The translations under genes and the position numbers were made by a program. From contig JAWPGT010000083.1 of assembly GCA_034638255.1 (NCBI GenBank), positions 1-64,000 of the forward strand: a stretch of DNA of 64,000 bases. Direction: 5' to 3'. The notes under the pieces were generated by a model, which saw only the letters and a program-made list of their open reading frames with translations, did not search any database and was not told the origin of the DNA. This document shows, piece by piece, positions 1 through 11,938 of this stretch (its first letter is position 1; each line of letters starts with the position of its first letter). The DNA comes from Coprinus comatus (lineage: Eukaryota > Basidiomycota > Agaricomycetes > Agaricales > Agaricaceae).

Positions 1-23
1 TCTATTCCTCATATGTTTTTTAG

Positions 24-796
24 GATCAGCTGGTTAATGCTGCTAAACTGGTAGAGCCTTTATTTGAAATAAAAGATAATGGTTCTTGGAGAATGGAATC
101 TACCAATTTTGTTTCTAAAGTCAATCAAACAATTGAACCTGGTGTCTTAACACTTTGTCCTGGATGGTATGAGGTTGGAAAAGCGGTATGTTTCTTTTTT
201 ACTCTTATAATATTTTGATTAATGATGTACTTTAGTATTCTAAAGAAGCAATTATGAAACCTTCTATGTCAATTTTGAAGAACTCAGCTCTAATTTCTAC
301 CTGGTTACAAGAAACACAAAGTGTTTTTGGAGTTTTGGATGATATCTTGGCCTATATTCATCCTACTCAATACAATTCTGGAATGGGATATATCAAAAGA
401 TTGGAGAATCCTAAACCTTCAGAACAAGATGAACAGGATGGGATTAATATTTCTCCATTGACTAAGGAATGGGGAAATAAGTGGAAGTCTTCTTTTTCTA
501 CTATTTCTATCATTTCTAATCACATATCTCTCCCTCATTTTGATTTTAATGGTAACTATGCTTGGTTTGACCAAGTAGTTTCTGTTGGAAGTTATGAACA
601 AGCTGAAATTACATTTCCTGAATTAGTTGCTACCTTTTCTTATCCTCCAGGTACTGTTATTCAGTTTTGTGGAAATCTTTTGAAACATTCTGTTGGTGAT
701 TGGGACAAAGGTGATAGGATTTGTTATGCATTTTTCGTAAAGAAGGTTCTCTTTGATAAGATGAATATTTCTTTTCCTAATTGGGCTCGTGTTTGA
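24..796 (+). CDS. TET/JBP-like 2-oxoglutarate/Fe(II) dioxygenase, 5' end outside window
   Basis: Two exons are visible (24-185 and 236-796), joined in phase 0 across a 50-nt GTATG..TAG intron; an acceptor at 21-23 shows that more exons lie upstream of the window. The 241 visible codons end at TGA 794-796. The C-terminal domain has the double-stranded beta-helix signature: an HxD motif (LPHFDFN), then PPGTVIQFCG, a second histidine in NLLKHSV, and an arginine in DRICYAFF. This pattern fits the fungal TET/JBP dioxygenases that are expanded in basidiomycetes and carried by KDZ transposons; relatives oxidise 5-methylcytosine or thymine in DNA. All four predicted metal and cosubstrate ligands are present and the visible frame is intact. 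The next gene on the same strand starts about 120 nt downstream. Family assignment is from motif memory, so activity and substrate are inferred. Confidence 0.72.
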
Positions 797-914
797 TTAG
801 GTATTTTGTTTGTACTTCATAACAATTCCCTTATATAAACCAACTTGCCATGTCACCATTCTTCTTTCTTTCTCATTCCTACTATTGTTTTTCGAAACTT
901 CAATTCTCTCAACT

Positions 915-1396
915 ATGGATTCTTCTAATACTTCACCTTATTCCTTGGAGAAAGAACTCAGTAGTCAACTCACCAAACATCTCGCTACTCTTAACAAGAT
1001 AAAGAGTAAGACTAAAGGACAACCTGATCTTGGTATGTTTATGTTATTTTTTTTTTTTTCTGTTTATTTAAATCAGTCTCTAGCTGCTATTAAAGTTCTC
1101 AAGAATGAAATTATTCAAATAAAAGGAAAGCTAAAGACTATACGTTGTAAAATTACCAAAAGTAAGAAGCAACCAGATACTGGAGTATCTAGAGGAAATG
1201 GTATGTTATTTTTACATATATTTGTTATTCATCTTATATACTTTGGTTATAGAACTAGAGGTAGAATTTCCTCAACCTCTTCCAATTATTTCTCAATCTA
1301 CTTCAACTATTTCCCCGCATTCTCATAACAAGAAAAACAAAACTACAATAGTTACATCTGAATCTACTTCCTCAGCTGTTGCTCAATCTGGTTCTA
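915..1396 (+). CDS. 5' part of an unrecognised multi-exon gene, cut by gypsy-1
   Basis: Start ATG 915 follows the dioxygenase gene in the same orientation. Exons are 915-1032, 1084-1200 and 1253-1396, with GTATGT donors and TAG acceptors; every intron is phase 1. The N-terminus is Ser-rich, followed by a Lys/Glu-rich helical stretch (coiled-coil-like) and a Ser/Thr-rich linker. The frame is cut at 1396 by a gypsy-1 LTR. The five bases TTCTA (1392-1396) recur as the reverse complement at 18069-18073, and the reading frame resumes there on the minus strand without a shift, so the rest of the gene is at 16612-18073. I do not recognise a domain. It may be a second cargo gene of the KDZ-like transposon. 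Confidence 0.6.
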
Positions 1397-1761
1397 TGTT
1401 AGGGCAACTCACATCGGCGATGAATGGCCTGACAACTAGCAAGGAATCCAAAGTTATATTTGATTGGAAACATATTACAGAACAGATACAACATACCTAG
1501 CAAGGAATCCAAAGAGAAAGAGTTGGGGATTTGCTCGCACAGGCTAGACACAATATATACTACTATACAAATGGAGATGCCAGCTATTGTCCAGAGGGAT
1601 GTCGTAACATAGACAATGGGAACAATGGGGGACGAGTCACGTGAGGGGGCAAGTCATGAAAGCGCAAAGTCAGGAGGTGTTCTGATGGAAGTCGGAACAT
1701 CTCAGGATCGGTCGGTAGTCAGTGTGTCAGTGTAAGGGTCAGTGAGGAAGGTCCCCTTACA
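1397..1761 (-). repeat. 3' LTR of gypsy-1 copy 1
   Basis: 365 bp with TG..CA ends in element orientation. It resembles the 3' LTR of copy 2 (23624-23988) more than the 5' LTR of its own element. For example, CTCAGGATCGGTCGG is shared with copy 2's 3' LTR, whereas the 5' LTRs have CGGAGGATCGGTTGG. Confidence 0.92.
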
Positions 1762-4700
1762 TCTACCCCCCCTTCTAGGGTGCAGCGTCCCGATGTACCT
1801 GTGAACTGAGTGCGAGGTCAGAAAGGAATGGAGTCGAAGGCCGTGGAACGGATAAGTCGAGGTGCAGTGGGGTTCTTGTGATAGAACTCGGCGATCTTTT
1901 CAGGGGCGTGGACGTCGGCTGCGAGTTCCCAAGAGTTCTCTTCCATGCTGAAGTCTTGCCACTTGATCAGAAATCTGAGTTTACCTCGTTGCACTTTACT
2001 GTCCAATATTTCTTCTACTTCCCATTCCTCTTCATTGTCCACTAGTATTGGCATCGGTATTTTTGTTGGCTTCCGACCAGGGATTGGGTCTTTGGGGGCT
2101 GGAGTGAGTTTAACCACATTGAACACTGGGTGCAAGCAAGACAACCTTCAGGGAAGCTTGAGCCGATATGCCCCAGGCCCAACCTTGCGGTCAACGGTGA
2201 AAGGACCTAACCGTGTGTGCTCAAACTTCTTTGAAGGCCGACTCGTTGCGATGTCCGATGCGTCAAGGTAAACCATGTCACCCATCTTGAGCTCGGGGGC
2301 AGGGGTCTGACGTCGATCGTAGTACTTCGCCATATTGTCCTTTGCCTTCACCAGTGCCAATTTTGCTTCTTCTAGTGCCGACTCCATCTGGGTTTTGAAC
2401 TCATTGACCGTTTCGAGTCGGGAGGGGTGTTGTCGGGGTTCGAAGCCCATGCGAGGGTCGCGGCCGGTGTCTAACACAAAGGGCGATTGGTGGGTTGCAG
2501 CATGAACGTGATTGTTGTGTTGGAACTCAGCAAGCGGGAGAAGGTCATACCAATCATTCTGTCACTGGTTAACAAAGACTCGGATGTACTGGTCGAGTTC
2601 TTGGTTAACTCGTTCGGTTTGACCGTCGGCTTGCGGGTGCCAAGCTGTAGTCGCAGCGACCTTGATGCCTAAGAGTCGGTACAACTCGCGGGTGAATTCT
2701 GACACAAACTGCGGGCCTTGGTCGGAGACAACACGTTGAGGTAGGCCGTGGAGCTTCCAGATGTTGTGGAGGAAGAGTCGGGCGACACCTTCGGCAGTGC
2801 AAGTCGTGTGGGTCAGCAGGAAATGAACTCGTTTTGATACTGAATCGACGACTGTGAACACCGCGTCATAACCGTTGGACTCTGGGAGTTCGACGACGAA
2901 GTCAATGCTGATAGTGTCCCAGCAGGCATCGGGGATGGGAAGTGGGTGAAGTTTGCCGACTGGTCGGTGTCGGTGGGGCTTTGTCCATAAGCACAAGTCA
3001 CAAGTAGAGGCATACTGACTGATGTAACAAGACATAGAAGGCCACCAGTAGTTCCGACCCACAAGTTCGAGGGTCTTCCAGCGTCCTGCATGTCCGCCGA
3101 CTTTGGAATCATGGTGTTGGGCCACGATGCGACGTCTAAGGTCAGGGATGTTAGGGACGTAGATTTTACCTCGATGAAGTAGCAACCCATTATCCTCCGA
3201 CCATTCGGAACTCTTAACTGATTTTGACTTTGACAACTTCAACTCTCGCGCTGCCTTCACCACTGCCTCCTCTTGTTCACCATCCCGATTACCATGTCTG
3301 ATCTCTCGCAACACATCCTGCTCTTCTCCGACCAAAACAACACCTTCAAGGGCTCAAACAGTGAATAGCGATGGAGGGAGGAGGGTGAGGTTGTCATTAT
3401 CGTCCTTGCCAGTTCCATGGTCGGCCCGTCGGGAGAGTGCATCGGGTTTGCCCATGGATCGGCCTGGTCGGTGATGAAGTGAGAAGTTGAACCGGGACAG
3501 GTAGAGGGACCAGCGGGCTTGTCGGCGGTTGAGTTTCTTTGCAGTCATGAAGTACTTGAGGTTCTTGTGGTCCATCCAGATTTCTACCTTGTGTTCACTG
3601 CCCTCCAGGAAGTGCCTCCACTCTTCAAGTGATTGGATGATAGCCAACATCTCTTTGTCATGGATCTCATAATTGTGTTCGACTGGTGACAGCGATTTTG
3701 AGTAGAATGCGATGGGGTGCCACTTGTTGTCTTCCGATGCAAGCTGCGACAAGACAGCTCCAGTTGCAAAGTCGGAGCTGTCGGCCTCTACTCGGTAAGG
3801 TGCGGTGTTGTCAGGAGAAGATAAGATCGGTGCCGATGTAATGGCTGTCTTCAGAGCATCAAAGGCTTCCTGCTGTTCAGTACCCCAGTTCCAAGGTGTA
3901 CTGGACTTGGTTAGATCGAAGAGCGGCCGACCGATGTGTGAAAAATCCCGAATAAAACGTCGGTAGAAATTGGCAAACCCAAGGAAAGACTGAACTTCCG
4001 TCTTGCTTTTCGGAGTCGGCCAGTCACAAACTCCTGCTACCTTCACTGGATCCATCTCTACACAGTTCTCTGAAATGATCAGCCCCAAGTATTCTATCTT
4101 CTGCTTCTCAAACTCACATTTTTCAGGTCGGAGGTACAGCTTGTGTTCCTTGAGTACCTCCATCACATGTTGGATCGCCTTCCGATGTTCCTCCAGGGTT
4201 TTTGAAAAGATCAGGATGTCGTTGAGGTAGATGATGACAATTCCTTCCATGATAAGGTCATGGAAGATGTCATTCATCACTGTCTGGAAGGTTGCTGGGC
4301 TGTTAGTCATGCCGAAAAACATCACTAGAGGTTTGAAGAGCCCCCGATTCATTCGGAAAGCGGCCTTCCACTCATCACCAGGTTTGATATGGATGTTGTT
4401 GAAGCCCCATCAGATGTCAAGTTTGGTGAAGTATTTTGCACCCCGCAGTTTTGAAATGATTTCGGAGATGAGTGGGATGGGGTACTTGTTTTTCACTGTG
4501 ATGGCATTGAGGTTCCGATAGTCTTGTACCAACTGAAGCGAACCGTCCTTCTTTTTAATGAAAAAAATGGGGGCTGCCATCAGCGACTTTGAGGGGCGAA
4601 TCCTTCCCGAAGCAAGGTTCTCTTGGAGGAACTCGTCAAGTGCGGCTTGTTCTTTCGGTGAAATTGGGTAGACCTTGGTGGTTTTGGCAGTTTCACCTGG

Positions 4701-5679
4701 GACGAGTTCAACAGTGTGATCCCAAGGCCGATTTTCGGGGAGCTCTTGGAAAGCAGCCTCAGAGAAAACAGTTTCGAAGTCGTGTAGGTAGTCAGGAATA
4801 TAAGCCTTGAAACCGAGGTTGGCAGTCGCAGTATTCTTCCAATGCACTTCAGCAAGTTGTTGCGATAGAGTACCAGTGGCTGAAATCTGTTCCGAAACCG
4901 AGAGAACCAATGAGTGAGGGATGGCAGTGAAAATACGATCTCCTTCCTCCAATTCTGACCAACTAACTCCTTCTTCCAACTCTTCATCCTCTTCTTCATT
5001 CACAACCTCTTCCACAAGCACTGGAAAGGGTCCTGAAGTGCAGACCCTTAGCACCTTCTCCTGGAACTTCTTCTCTTCCTTGTATTCCTGTCGGCAACCT
5101 TCGCAAGTCCTCGGACACCTTGACATTTTGACTTCCTTTGTTACCCAATCGACTTCGGGGTTGTGTGCGCGGAGCCAAGTATAGCCAAGTATAACGGACT
5201 CCTTTCCGAGGCCGGTGACAGCGAAGACTGCACGTTCGGAATGATTCTTGTATCGGAGAACCATATCGACCACTTCGGCGATTTCTCCAGCTTCATTCGG
5301 GGTGCCGTCAACATTGAAGACAGGGATTGGGTGTGATAGGCAGCAGGTGGTGAGCTTATGTTGACAAGTGAAGTCCCAATCAATGAAGATACCAGTGGCA
5401 CCAGAGTCCACGAGTGCTTCCAATGAAAATTGGACTCCAGTGTCAGTGGTTTCAAGGTCGATCGGCAGTTTCAGGGCATTGGCGGGGGCGGTGGATGAAA
5501 TGACATACCGGGTCGGGAGGTAACGACATTCCCAGTGAGGTCAGTGGGGTTTGGACATGGCTATAGGTTTGGGTGTAGGTGGGGAAATAGTAGTTTTGTT
5601 TATTTCTTCTATGGGTAGTACAGCGAACCTATTAACACTAGACAATCGGGGCGTGGCCTCCACCAATTGAGTTACCGAA
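1719..5679 (-). pseudogene. pol: gypsy-1 copy 1 pol (PR-RT-RNase H-integrase-chromodomain) with in-frame TGA codons
   Basis: This is a single minus-strand frame with no indel, interrupted only by TGA. In order: aspartic protease (LVDSGATGIFID, about 5400), RT with the FFIKKKDGS and YLNDILIF motifs (about 4570-4180), RNase H (VEADSSDFATGAVL), H2C2 zinc-binding and integrase core (SIDFVVEL, VVSDQGPQF, QTERVNQELDQY), and a C-terminal chromodomain (EEEWEVEEILDSKVQRGKL). The catalytic RT motif reads YLND rather than the usual YxDD, so one metal ligand is altered. The TGA codons follow KPH, TKLDI, SLFTV, VFVNQ, LKLP and DSIPF. The last part of the frame reads into the 3' LTR. It cannot make a full polyprotein without readthrough. 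Copy 2 shares all six stops. Confidence 0.85.
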
Positions 5680-6841
5680 AATCCTGCGTATCTGTTTCCA
5701 CCAACCCTTCCGACTGCCTTCCGACGTTGGCAACATCTTTCTCTGCCAACAGGTTCATCAGCAACTCATCCTTCTCTTCCAAGGTCATAAGCTGGACGTC
5801 AAAGCGTCAGGGGCAATCTGCCTTGATGTGTCCAGGCTGCTTACATCGATAGCAGGTGGAAGGGGTCAGGTTACAAAGTTTGGACACGTCAATGTCCATC
5901 GGAGTTGGGTTCCCAGGCGTCAGCATTACATGGGCGAATGTTGGTAGGGGAATCAGGGGAGTTGGATGAGGCGGGGGGTTTTGGGAAGGAGTGAAAGACA
6001 GGTCTGGAGCTGGCAGTGGTACTGGGCGATGATTTGCCTTGAATGCAACATTGGCAAGTCAGGAAGCTTCGAAACGGGTGGCTGCGCGATACCAGCCATC
6101 GAGATCAGAGTCGGAGGGTCGGCCCAGGGTCATAGTGGCAATGGAGTCGGCCAAGTTGGTGCGAAGACCTCGACGAAACTTGACAACAGTGACCTTCCGG
6201 TCGGTATACCCGGATGCTGAAATGAGTGCTTTGAAGGTGTCCAGGTAATCCTCCAATGTCCGATCCTTCTGGAAGTAAGTGTCTCCTTCCAATGTGATAA
6301 CCGCTTCCAATTCGGCGTCAATTGGCAAGAAGCGAGCCTTGAACTGGGTTTTGAAGTCCTCCCAATCCTCAAAAGGCAAGTTTCCAACCTGTGATTCCAA
6401 CCTAAATATCTCTTCCGTCCATGCGGCAGCCCAACCGCTCCTCATGTAAGACATGGCCCAGAGCATCTTTTCTTCGTCCGACTGGAATTCACCCGAAAGT
6501 CGGATGTACAGGTTGCAGGCATTGAGGAAGGCCTGGCCTGTCTTGCGGTCGCCATCGTAATCAGGTGGCGTAGCGACTCGTCCTCGGAATGTCCGTGGAT
6601 GTTCGGGGGGAGATGGAGGAGCTGGCGTCGCGGGGGTAGCATGTGAAGGGGTGGTCTGAGAGGCCGAAACAAGTGTGGAGAGTTGGGTGGTGATGGTGGC
6701 AAGTACATTGGCCGTGGTGGCGGAAGTGGATTCGGTAGCTTCTACTCGCTGCCGTAGAGCATCAAGCGATGCCCGAAGCTCATGGAATGTGCCTTCAACA
6801 ATTTCATTCCAAGTCGGCTGGGGCGGTGCTATATCGGCCAT
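5672..6841 (-). pseudogene. gag: gypsy-1 copy 1 gag with zinc knuckle
   Basis: ATG 6841 begins MADIAPPQPTWNEIVEGTF. An N-terminal helical region and a Pro-rich linker are followed by a Ty3-type retrotransposon gag core with a WAMSYMRSGWAAAW segment. A CCHC knuckle (CYRCKQPGHIKADC) lies near 5840. Two TGA codons interrupt the frame (after RFEAS near 6060 and after KADCP near 5810), and the frame ends at TAA 5672-5674. Pol is in the -1 frame and overlaps this stop by a few nucleotides, at the sequence GATTTTCGGTAAC in coding sense. Gag forms the virus-like particle in this family. Confidence 0.82.
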
Positions 6842-6936
6842 GGTTTAGCGAGTGAGGGATAGAGGGGTGCGTCGGTGGGAAGTCTTCTGTTGTGGTAAAC
6901 AGGGCTCTTCTGTCCAGCGATGCTGGCCTCTTGAAG

Positions 6937-6946
6937 AACTCTTTCT
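6937..6946 (-). promoter_or_regulatory. self-priming primer-binding site of gypsy-1 copy 1
   Basis: In element sense AGAAAGAGTT begins 2 nt after the 5' LTR. It is perfectly complementary to AACTCTTTCT inside the LTR, 35 nt downstream of the TATA-like box. The same layout is present in copy 2. Confidence 0.65.
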
Positions 6947-6948
6947 TC

Positions 6949-7313
6949 TGTTAGGGCGACTCACGTCGGCGACGAACGGCCCGACAACTAGCGAGGAATC
7001 CAAAGTTATATTTGATCGGAAACATATCACAGAGCAGATACAACATACCTAGTGAGGAATCCAAAGAGAAAGAGTTGGGGATTCACTCGCACAGGCTACA
7101 CACAATATATACTACTATACAAACAGAGACGCCAGCTATTGTCCAGAGGGATGTCGTAACATGGACAATGGGAACAATGGGGGACGAGTCACGTGAGGGG
7201 GCAAGTCGTGAAAGTGCGAAGTCAGGAGGTGTTCCGATGGAAGTCGGAACATCGGAGGATCGGTTGGTAGTCGGTGTGTCAGTGTAAGGGTCGGTGAGGG
7301 AGGTCCCCTTACA
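6949..7313 (-). repeat. 5' LTR of gypsy-1 copy 1
   Basis: 365 bp, beginning TGTAAGGGG in element sense and ending CCCTAACA. It is nearly identical to the 5' LTR of copy 2 (18074-18438) and more diverged from the 3' LTR of its own element. Confidence 0.92.
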
Positions 7314-7757
7314 AATTTCTCCTGAGATATTCCATAGCCATCCAAAGAGTCCAGGTATTCTGTAAGATTGGTAGTGATGCAATTGGTTGTTGAAGAGGTG
7401 AAGATGTGTAACATCCTCATACCAAATCTCGTTTTGACTAGTAGAATTGTCTAAGAAAATGAAGCACTGTGGTAGCCCTTCCTCTTTGTTCCTAGCCTGA
7501 TTTACAATCCCAACATAATTATCCTGCAAAGGGTGCCCACCGAAGTCCGTCAAGCTGGTCAGATCCCCCCTGCAGCCCTGGATCCTGGAATCTGGTGTCA
7601 CATTCAATTTTATTTCTGATGAAGCAAGTGAGGAATTTTCTTCAGCATGAGTATTGATAGCAGAGTTGTTGTGAGATGAATGAAATTGAGAAGTTTAGGA
7701 GGACAAGGGTAAAATGGGAGAAATTTGGGATGCCAGTGTCCAGCACATTTGTGGTAT
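7314..7757 (-). pseudogene. unrecognised gene, fragment up to the inversion breakpoint
   Basis: An open minus-strand frame runs from about 7757 to the gypsy-1 LTR at 7314. It includes the segments GGHPLQDNYVGIVNQARNK and LPQCFIFLDNSTSQNEIWYE, whose composition looks protein-coding. No start codon is certain; an ATG-less stretch precedes it. At the breakpoint the frame reads ..NISGEI, and when joined across the five bases AAATT to 23989 onward it continues in frame. I do not recognise the family. The gene is broken in the present arrangement. Confidence 0.45.
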
Positions 7758-9356
7758 GTTGATCGTTTTGAAGCAATTTTAGTAGTTGTTTTGTGATGTG
7801 ATGTAGTTCTGTCAGATATAATACATTGGAGATGAACTTGTGACATACTAGATGTTACATGTTTTCCTCTCTTGTTTCGCGTTGTTCATCATATATGCCT
7901 CGCATACACCTATTAAATCCATTGGTCAAAGGCCCAGACAGGCCACAGGTCTTCATCATAGCCAGGCTTTTACAGCTATACCCATAGGGCAAACAACTGC
8001 CTTGTTGATGATGGATTGTAACTGATCTTTGTTTTCATCACCATTGTAGTAGGAGAGGGTACTGTAGTAGAGATAGAACTTGAAAAGGTACGCCGATGTT
8101 GCATTGAGTTTATACTTATGCTGTATAAATGACATGACTCACAATAATGTTGCGAGCTAGACCTTCCCAACCACCACATATCCACCCACCACATCATCCA
8201 GAGACCCGAATGATAACATACACAACTTGTCTAACTGCAAGAGCCTCTGCTTGAAGATCGACACGGGGATGAGGAAAAGAAATGAGCTTCTGATGTGTAT
8301 CCTATGCTTGGAAAGTGTCATGGAACTTGACACATGCACACAAAGTTCAAACAAGTGAACCTGCAGAGAGACACAGCAGACTAGGAGCTGAGAGTGAGGG
8401 GGCAAGACATTTGGACTCCAGTGGAAGGCCAAATCTACATCAGAAAAAGACAGCCAGGGCACATCGAGTGAAGCAGAAGAAGTTGTCTTTGGTTATGATG
8501 TGATGAGTTGATGCATCAAGAGGACTAAAATAGAATGATGGTCAGAACGTCGAGGAAGAAACTCAACATGTAGGCAGGTAGCAACAGTTCCAGATTCTGT
8601 TCAAAAACGTGATCTATGTTGTTAGTGTTGGGGAACAATGTGGCCACAGGTCCTTACTACTTGGTACTAGGGTCTTATCATAATAACATTACCAATGGAG
8701 GAACCTTGTAAACTGGTCAGTGCACTTCTAGATTTTCAGTGAAGTTTCTGAGAGATAGAAACGTTGACAAAAGTGTTCATTTTTATTTTACCACTCTTTC
8801 AGTAGATTGGCTATGTGTGGTTTGGGTAAAATTTCTTAGGTGCAATCAGTGGATATTTGAAGTATGGTCGGTCTATTACTATTTCATAATCTCTATTCCT
8901 CTTTCTCTTTTTGTCACCAGTCCACAGTGTAGTACACTTACCATACTTGTACTACTCAAGTACTATGCACATTACCATTTGATTCAAAGGTCCACTTCTG
9001 CAAACACCCCTATTCATCAACCGTATGGCAAAATATACACTGAATGCCAACACGAAAGTACTCGGTCTAGGTATCATTCCAAAATCAATGTGATGACATT
9101 CTCTCTGCTCGAGATAGCATTTAGTATATCACAACACAGGTTATTGTTTTCCTTCAAGTATTCTCCAATACCAAGTAGTGCAATAATTTGTTGACAGGTA
9201 TCCATTTCAACCTTAATCACACCATATGCCTCCAAATCAAACCCCTCAGTGCCCAGGGCTCAGACATTTACCCAATAAGTGAAACAGAATATATGTAGTA
9301 TCCTAGACTCGCTATTTCATTATACACTCTCGAGCCATATTTAAGACAGGTCGTAT
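7758..9356. other. no gene recognised
   Basis: Short ORFs occur on both strands but none has a recognisable motif, codon pattern or splice structure. I see no repeat shared with the rest of the window. Confidence 0.5.
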
Positions 9357-9708
9357 TGTCGAAAATAGAGCCCCCAAGATTTCTCAAGGTGTGGCACTAG
9401 CGTGACTATTAGATAATCACGGTAGAACACACAAAGCCTTAACGAAGTCAGTCAAGAATGATTAAGTGTTCCAAACAGTACAATTTGAAAAGCCTGCCTC
9501 TAGGTAAATACAGGAGTAAGCTTTATATACAGGATTTTTCTTGTTTGTAACATAAATAAAATGAAACATAACCACAGTAAAGATAAACATATGATTGTTG
9601 GATAAGATAACGGGTATAATCACATGGTAAACAAGAGAAACACTACATATGCCCTCCAGACGGCCTAATAGTTAACAAAGGACATTCAATACACGGTAAC
9701 AGTGAACA
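9357..9708 (-). repeat. possible 3' LTR of gypsy-4
   Basis: A 352-bp block with TG..CA-compatible ends (TGTCGAAAAT..AGTGAACA on plus) lies about 120 bp beyond the end of the gypsy-4 post-pol ORF. A TATATAAAG box is present in minus orientation. There is no second copy in the window and no clear polypurine tract, so the boundaries are a guess. Confidence 0.3.
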
Positions 9709-9828
9709 TGTTAAAATGAATGTGGTGATCAAGTTTTTTCAAAAGAGAAAATAAAGAGTGACCATTTTCAAATAGCAATTAAACAAATGAAAGAAAAGCC
9801 AATTTTAGGCTGAAATCAATCTGAATCC

Positions 9829-11938
9829 CTAGACCTGGGAGTTCCCAGTGCCATTGTTGCTGGTGGCTCCGTTAGGCATATCTACATCATCAGTGTAGTC
9901 AATAAAATTTTCTTCAGCATCCATTTTGCCAGGTGGAGGTGCAGAAGAGGAGTCCGAGGGGTTCATCAGGATTTTGCACACTTTTTTTCAGGCTACTTAC
10001 TGCTCCTTTTAGGGCTTAAGTCAGCTTATGCTCCTTAATATCCTTGTGGGTACCTTATGATACTTTGGTGAAAATTTCTCCAAGGAGCCCAAAGTGGCTT
10101 CAAGTAAAATATCTTCTACAAGGAACTTCAAGTTCTCTCAAGGGCCAACCAAATATGTTCTGAGAATTCTTATTCTTAGGCAGTATTACAGTAGAGAAAT
10201 CAATAAATGCATTATTGCGCAACCAATACACCACATAGAGCTATATAACTAGTACCATTAGATAGGTATCGTAAGTGTGGTTCTGTAGAGCCTAAGAACG
10301 TGCCTAGAAGCCAAGAATTGAAAGTGTGACACCCTTAAGGAACATTCTGCATTTTGGACTTGACGAATTTTTGAAAATGGGTGATCATGTGACAGTGGGA
10401 ACATGGACACATCACACCATGTTACTGCCTCTCCCCATCTCTTTCCATTCCCCTTGACGAAATGCTCAACCCCACACTTGTCACCTTGCTACTCAACTCC
10501 TGACTTCTATAGCCTGGCCCACCCCTCCCCTTAGCCACAACACATTCAACATCCACCCTATCACACTCCTCCCTCTACCACCACCAGAGGTCAAGACTAC
10601 TAACAACCTCAATTTCGCATCATATGTCACCTTTTTAGGCTGTTAGAACCGCATTGAAGAGGCAAATGAATAGAGGGTAGAATGGCGCGAAACGGGGGAG
10701 TATTCATTGGTTAAAGGTGTGTTTTCTATTTTTTTTTAATACTATTCCTACATATTCTCCTTTAACATATCCATTTCTTCGCGTCCTGACGCGTTTTTAG
10801 GCTCTACAAAATGCCACAAATCACTGCTTTCCAATGCCACCAGCCTCGTACAATTTGGTGAAGAACTCGGCACACTGTGATGATATCTTTATAATGTAAG
10901 TTGATTTTTTTGATTTATAACTTTATTAATAATATTGTTCTACAGTTGTCTCACGTTTATTAGTAGTTTAGCTATTATATCATTACATTTGTATTAGATT
11001 AGAGTCACAATACACTTTTTTTAACTCTACTCCTCTCGAAAAAATGATTAAAATTATATTATATTATAATATTATACTATTTCCAAGCTGCTAAATGTGT
11101 TCCCAAGTAGTCCTCAAGTATTTTCAAGCAGTCCCCAAGTATTTTCATGCTTCCTCAAGGTAGAGGGACCTACTTATTGAGCTTGGAGCAGCTCTTCAAG
11201 TTGCTCCAAGGAGAATTCCAGATTTCCCCAAAACTTACTTGAAGCTACTTGTACTTCCTTGAAACCACCTCCAAGGAAGCACAAGTACCTTCAAGGAAAT
11301 GCACGAAATCCTGATGCATGACGAGCGGCAGGACCAGCACCCCGACCCCTATAGCCATGAGATGGAGTTGAAGGGGGAGGAGGCGGAGGAGGATTGTTAC
11401 CCATGCCAGTAATATTAGGTAAACCCAACAAGTTCCTTGCCATAGACATTATTAAGTTGACAGCAATGTTACCCCTATCATCTTGGAGACCTAAGTCAAT
11501 CAGAGCTTGATGCTTTTCAGGAGGATGGGTGTCACCATAGATGGTGAGGTCAATGTGGGATAAGGTGATATGATCAGCACCAGAAGGAAGAACATATTTT
11601 TTGCTCTCCTTGTCCCATTCAACCAATTTGTAAGGGATGTCCTGAAGATTGAAAATACCAGCGAACTCGTCATATCCAATAGGGGAGGCATACATATACT
11701 TGGAAGTACTCCTTCGGATGTGGAAGTCGAAAATCAAAAATTCCCTGAATGAACAAGGAGAGAAGGACTTCCATGCTCCTTCACCCCGAGGATCAAGGAT
11801 CTTCCAATAGACGGGATGGCTGATATGAATGTTGGGGAGGTCGATAGAGATGATGATGTCTTGAGGGAGTACAACGGATATGTCGAGGTTGGGAGAGAGT
11901 GAGATAGGGAGGAATAGATTGTTGGTGTGAGTGGCCAT
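9829..11938 (-). pseudogene. gypsy-4 post-pol ORF, interrupted by a TIR element
   Basis: ATG 11938 (MATHTNNLFLPISL) opens in the same frame as the end of pol, with no stop between them, so it could be a separate protein or a pol extension. The visible part is about 207 residues, with a proline run followed by a GYRGRGAGPAAR tail, up to the insertion at 11316. Beyond the inserted element a Ser/Pro/Asp-rich stretch continues to TAG 9829-9831; the exact frame connection differs by one or two bases and is not resolved. I do not recognise the domain. Extra ORFs after pol also occur in gypsy-2 and gypsy-3 of this window, but those carry zinc knuckles and this one does not. Confidence 0.5.
9964..11316. 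mobile_element. 1.35-kb non-coding TIR element (CATCAGG family)
   Basis: The ends are short inverted repeats: CATCAGGATTTTGCACA on the left and the complement of CATCAGGATTTCGTGCA on the right. The interior is non-coding, with recurrent CAAG-rich motifs near both ends (CCTTGAAG, CTTCAAGG, CCAAGTA). It interrupts the gypsy-4 post-pol ORF. A 120-bp left-end fragment of the same family is at 60399-60518. No clean target-site duplication is visible, so the class is open. Confidence 0.6.

Larger units (their letters stand above)
1397..7313 (-). mobile_element. gypsy-1 copy 1, chromovirus-type Ty3/gypsy retrotransposon
   Basis: This complete element has 365-bp LTRs (1397-1761 and 6949-7313; TGTTAGGG..CCTTACA as read on plus). 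It contains gag, protease, reverse transcriptase, RNase H, integrase and a chromodomain, all on the minus strand. A polypurine tract abuts the 3' LTR (plus-strand 1762-1778, C/T-rich). Its flanks do not match each other (TTCTA on the left, AATTT on the right), but each matches the reverse complement of a flank of copy 2 at 18074-23988. It is defective: gag and pol carry about eight in-frame TGA codons. The gag and pol frames otherwise contain no frameshift apart from the junction between them. Confidence 0.92.

Noticed and set aside
4921..5184. Ser-rich plus-strand ORF
   Set aside because: Antisense shadow of the acidic linker in gypsy-1 pol; its mirror is in copy 2.
7976..9194. Several 60-150 codon ORFs
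   Set aside because: No motif, splice pattern or homologous copy in the window; consistent with chance.
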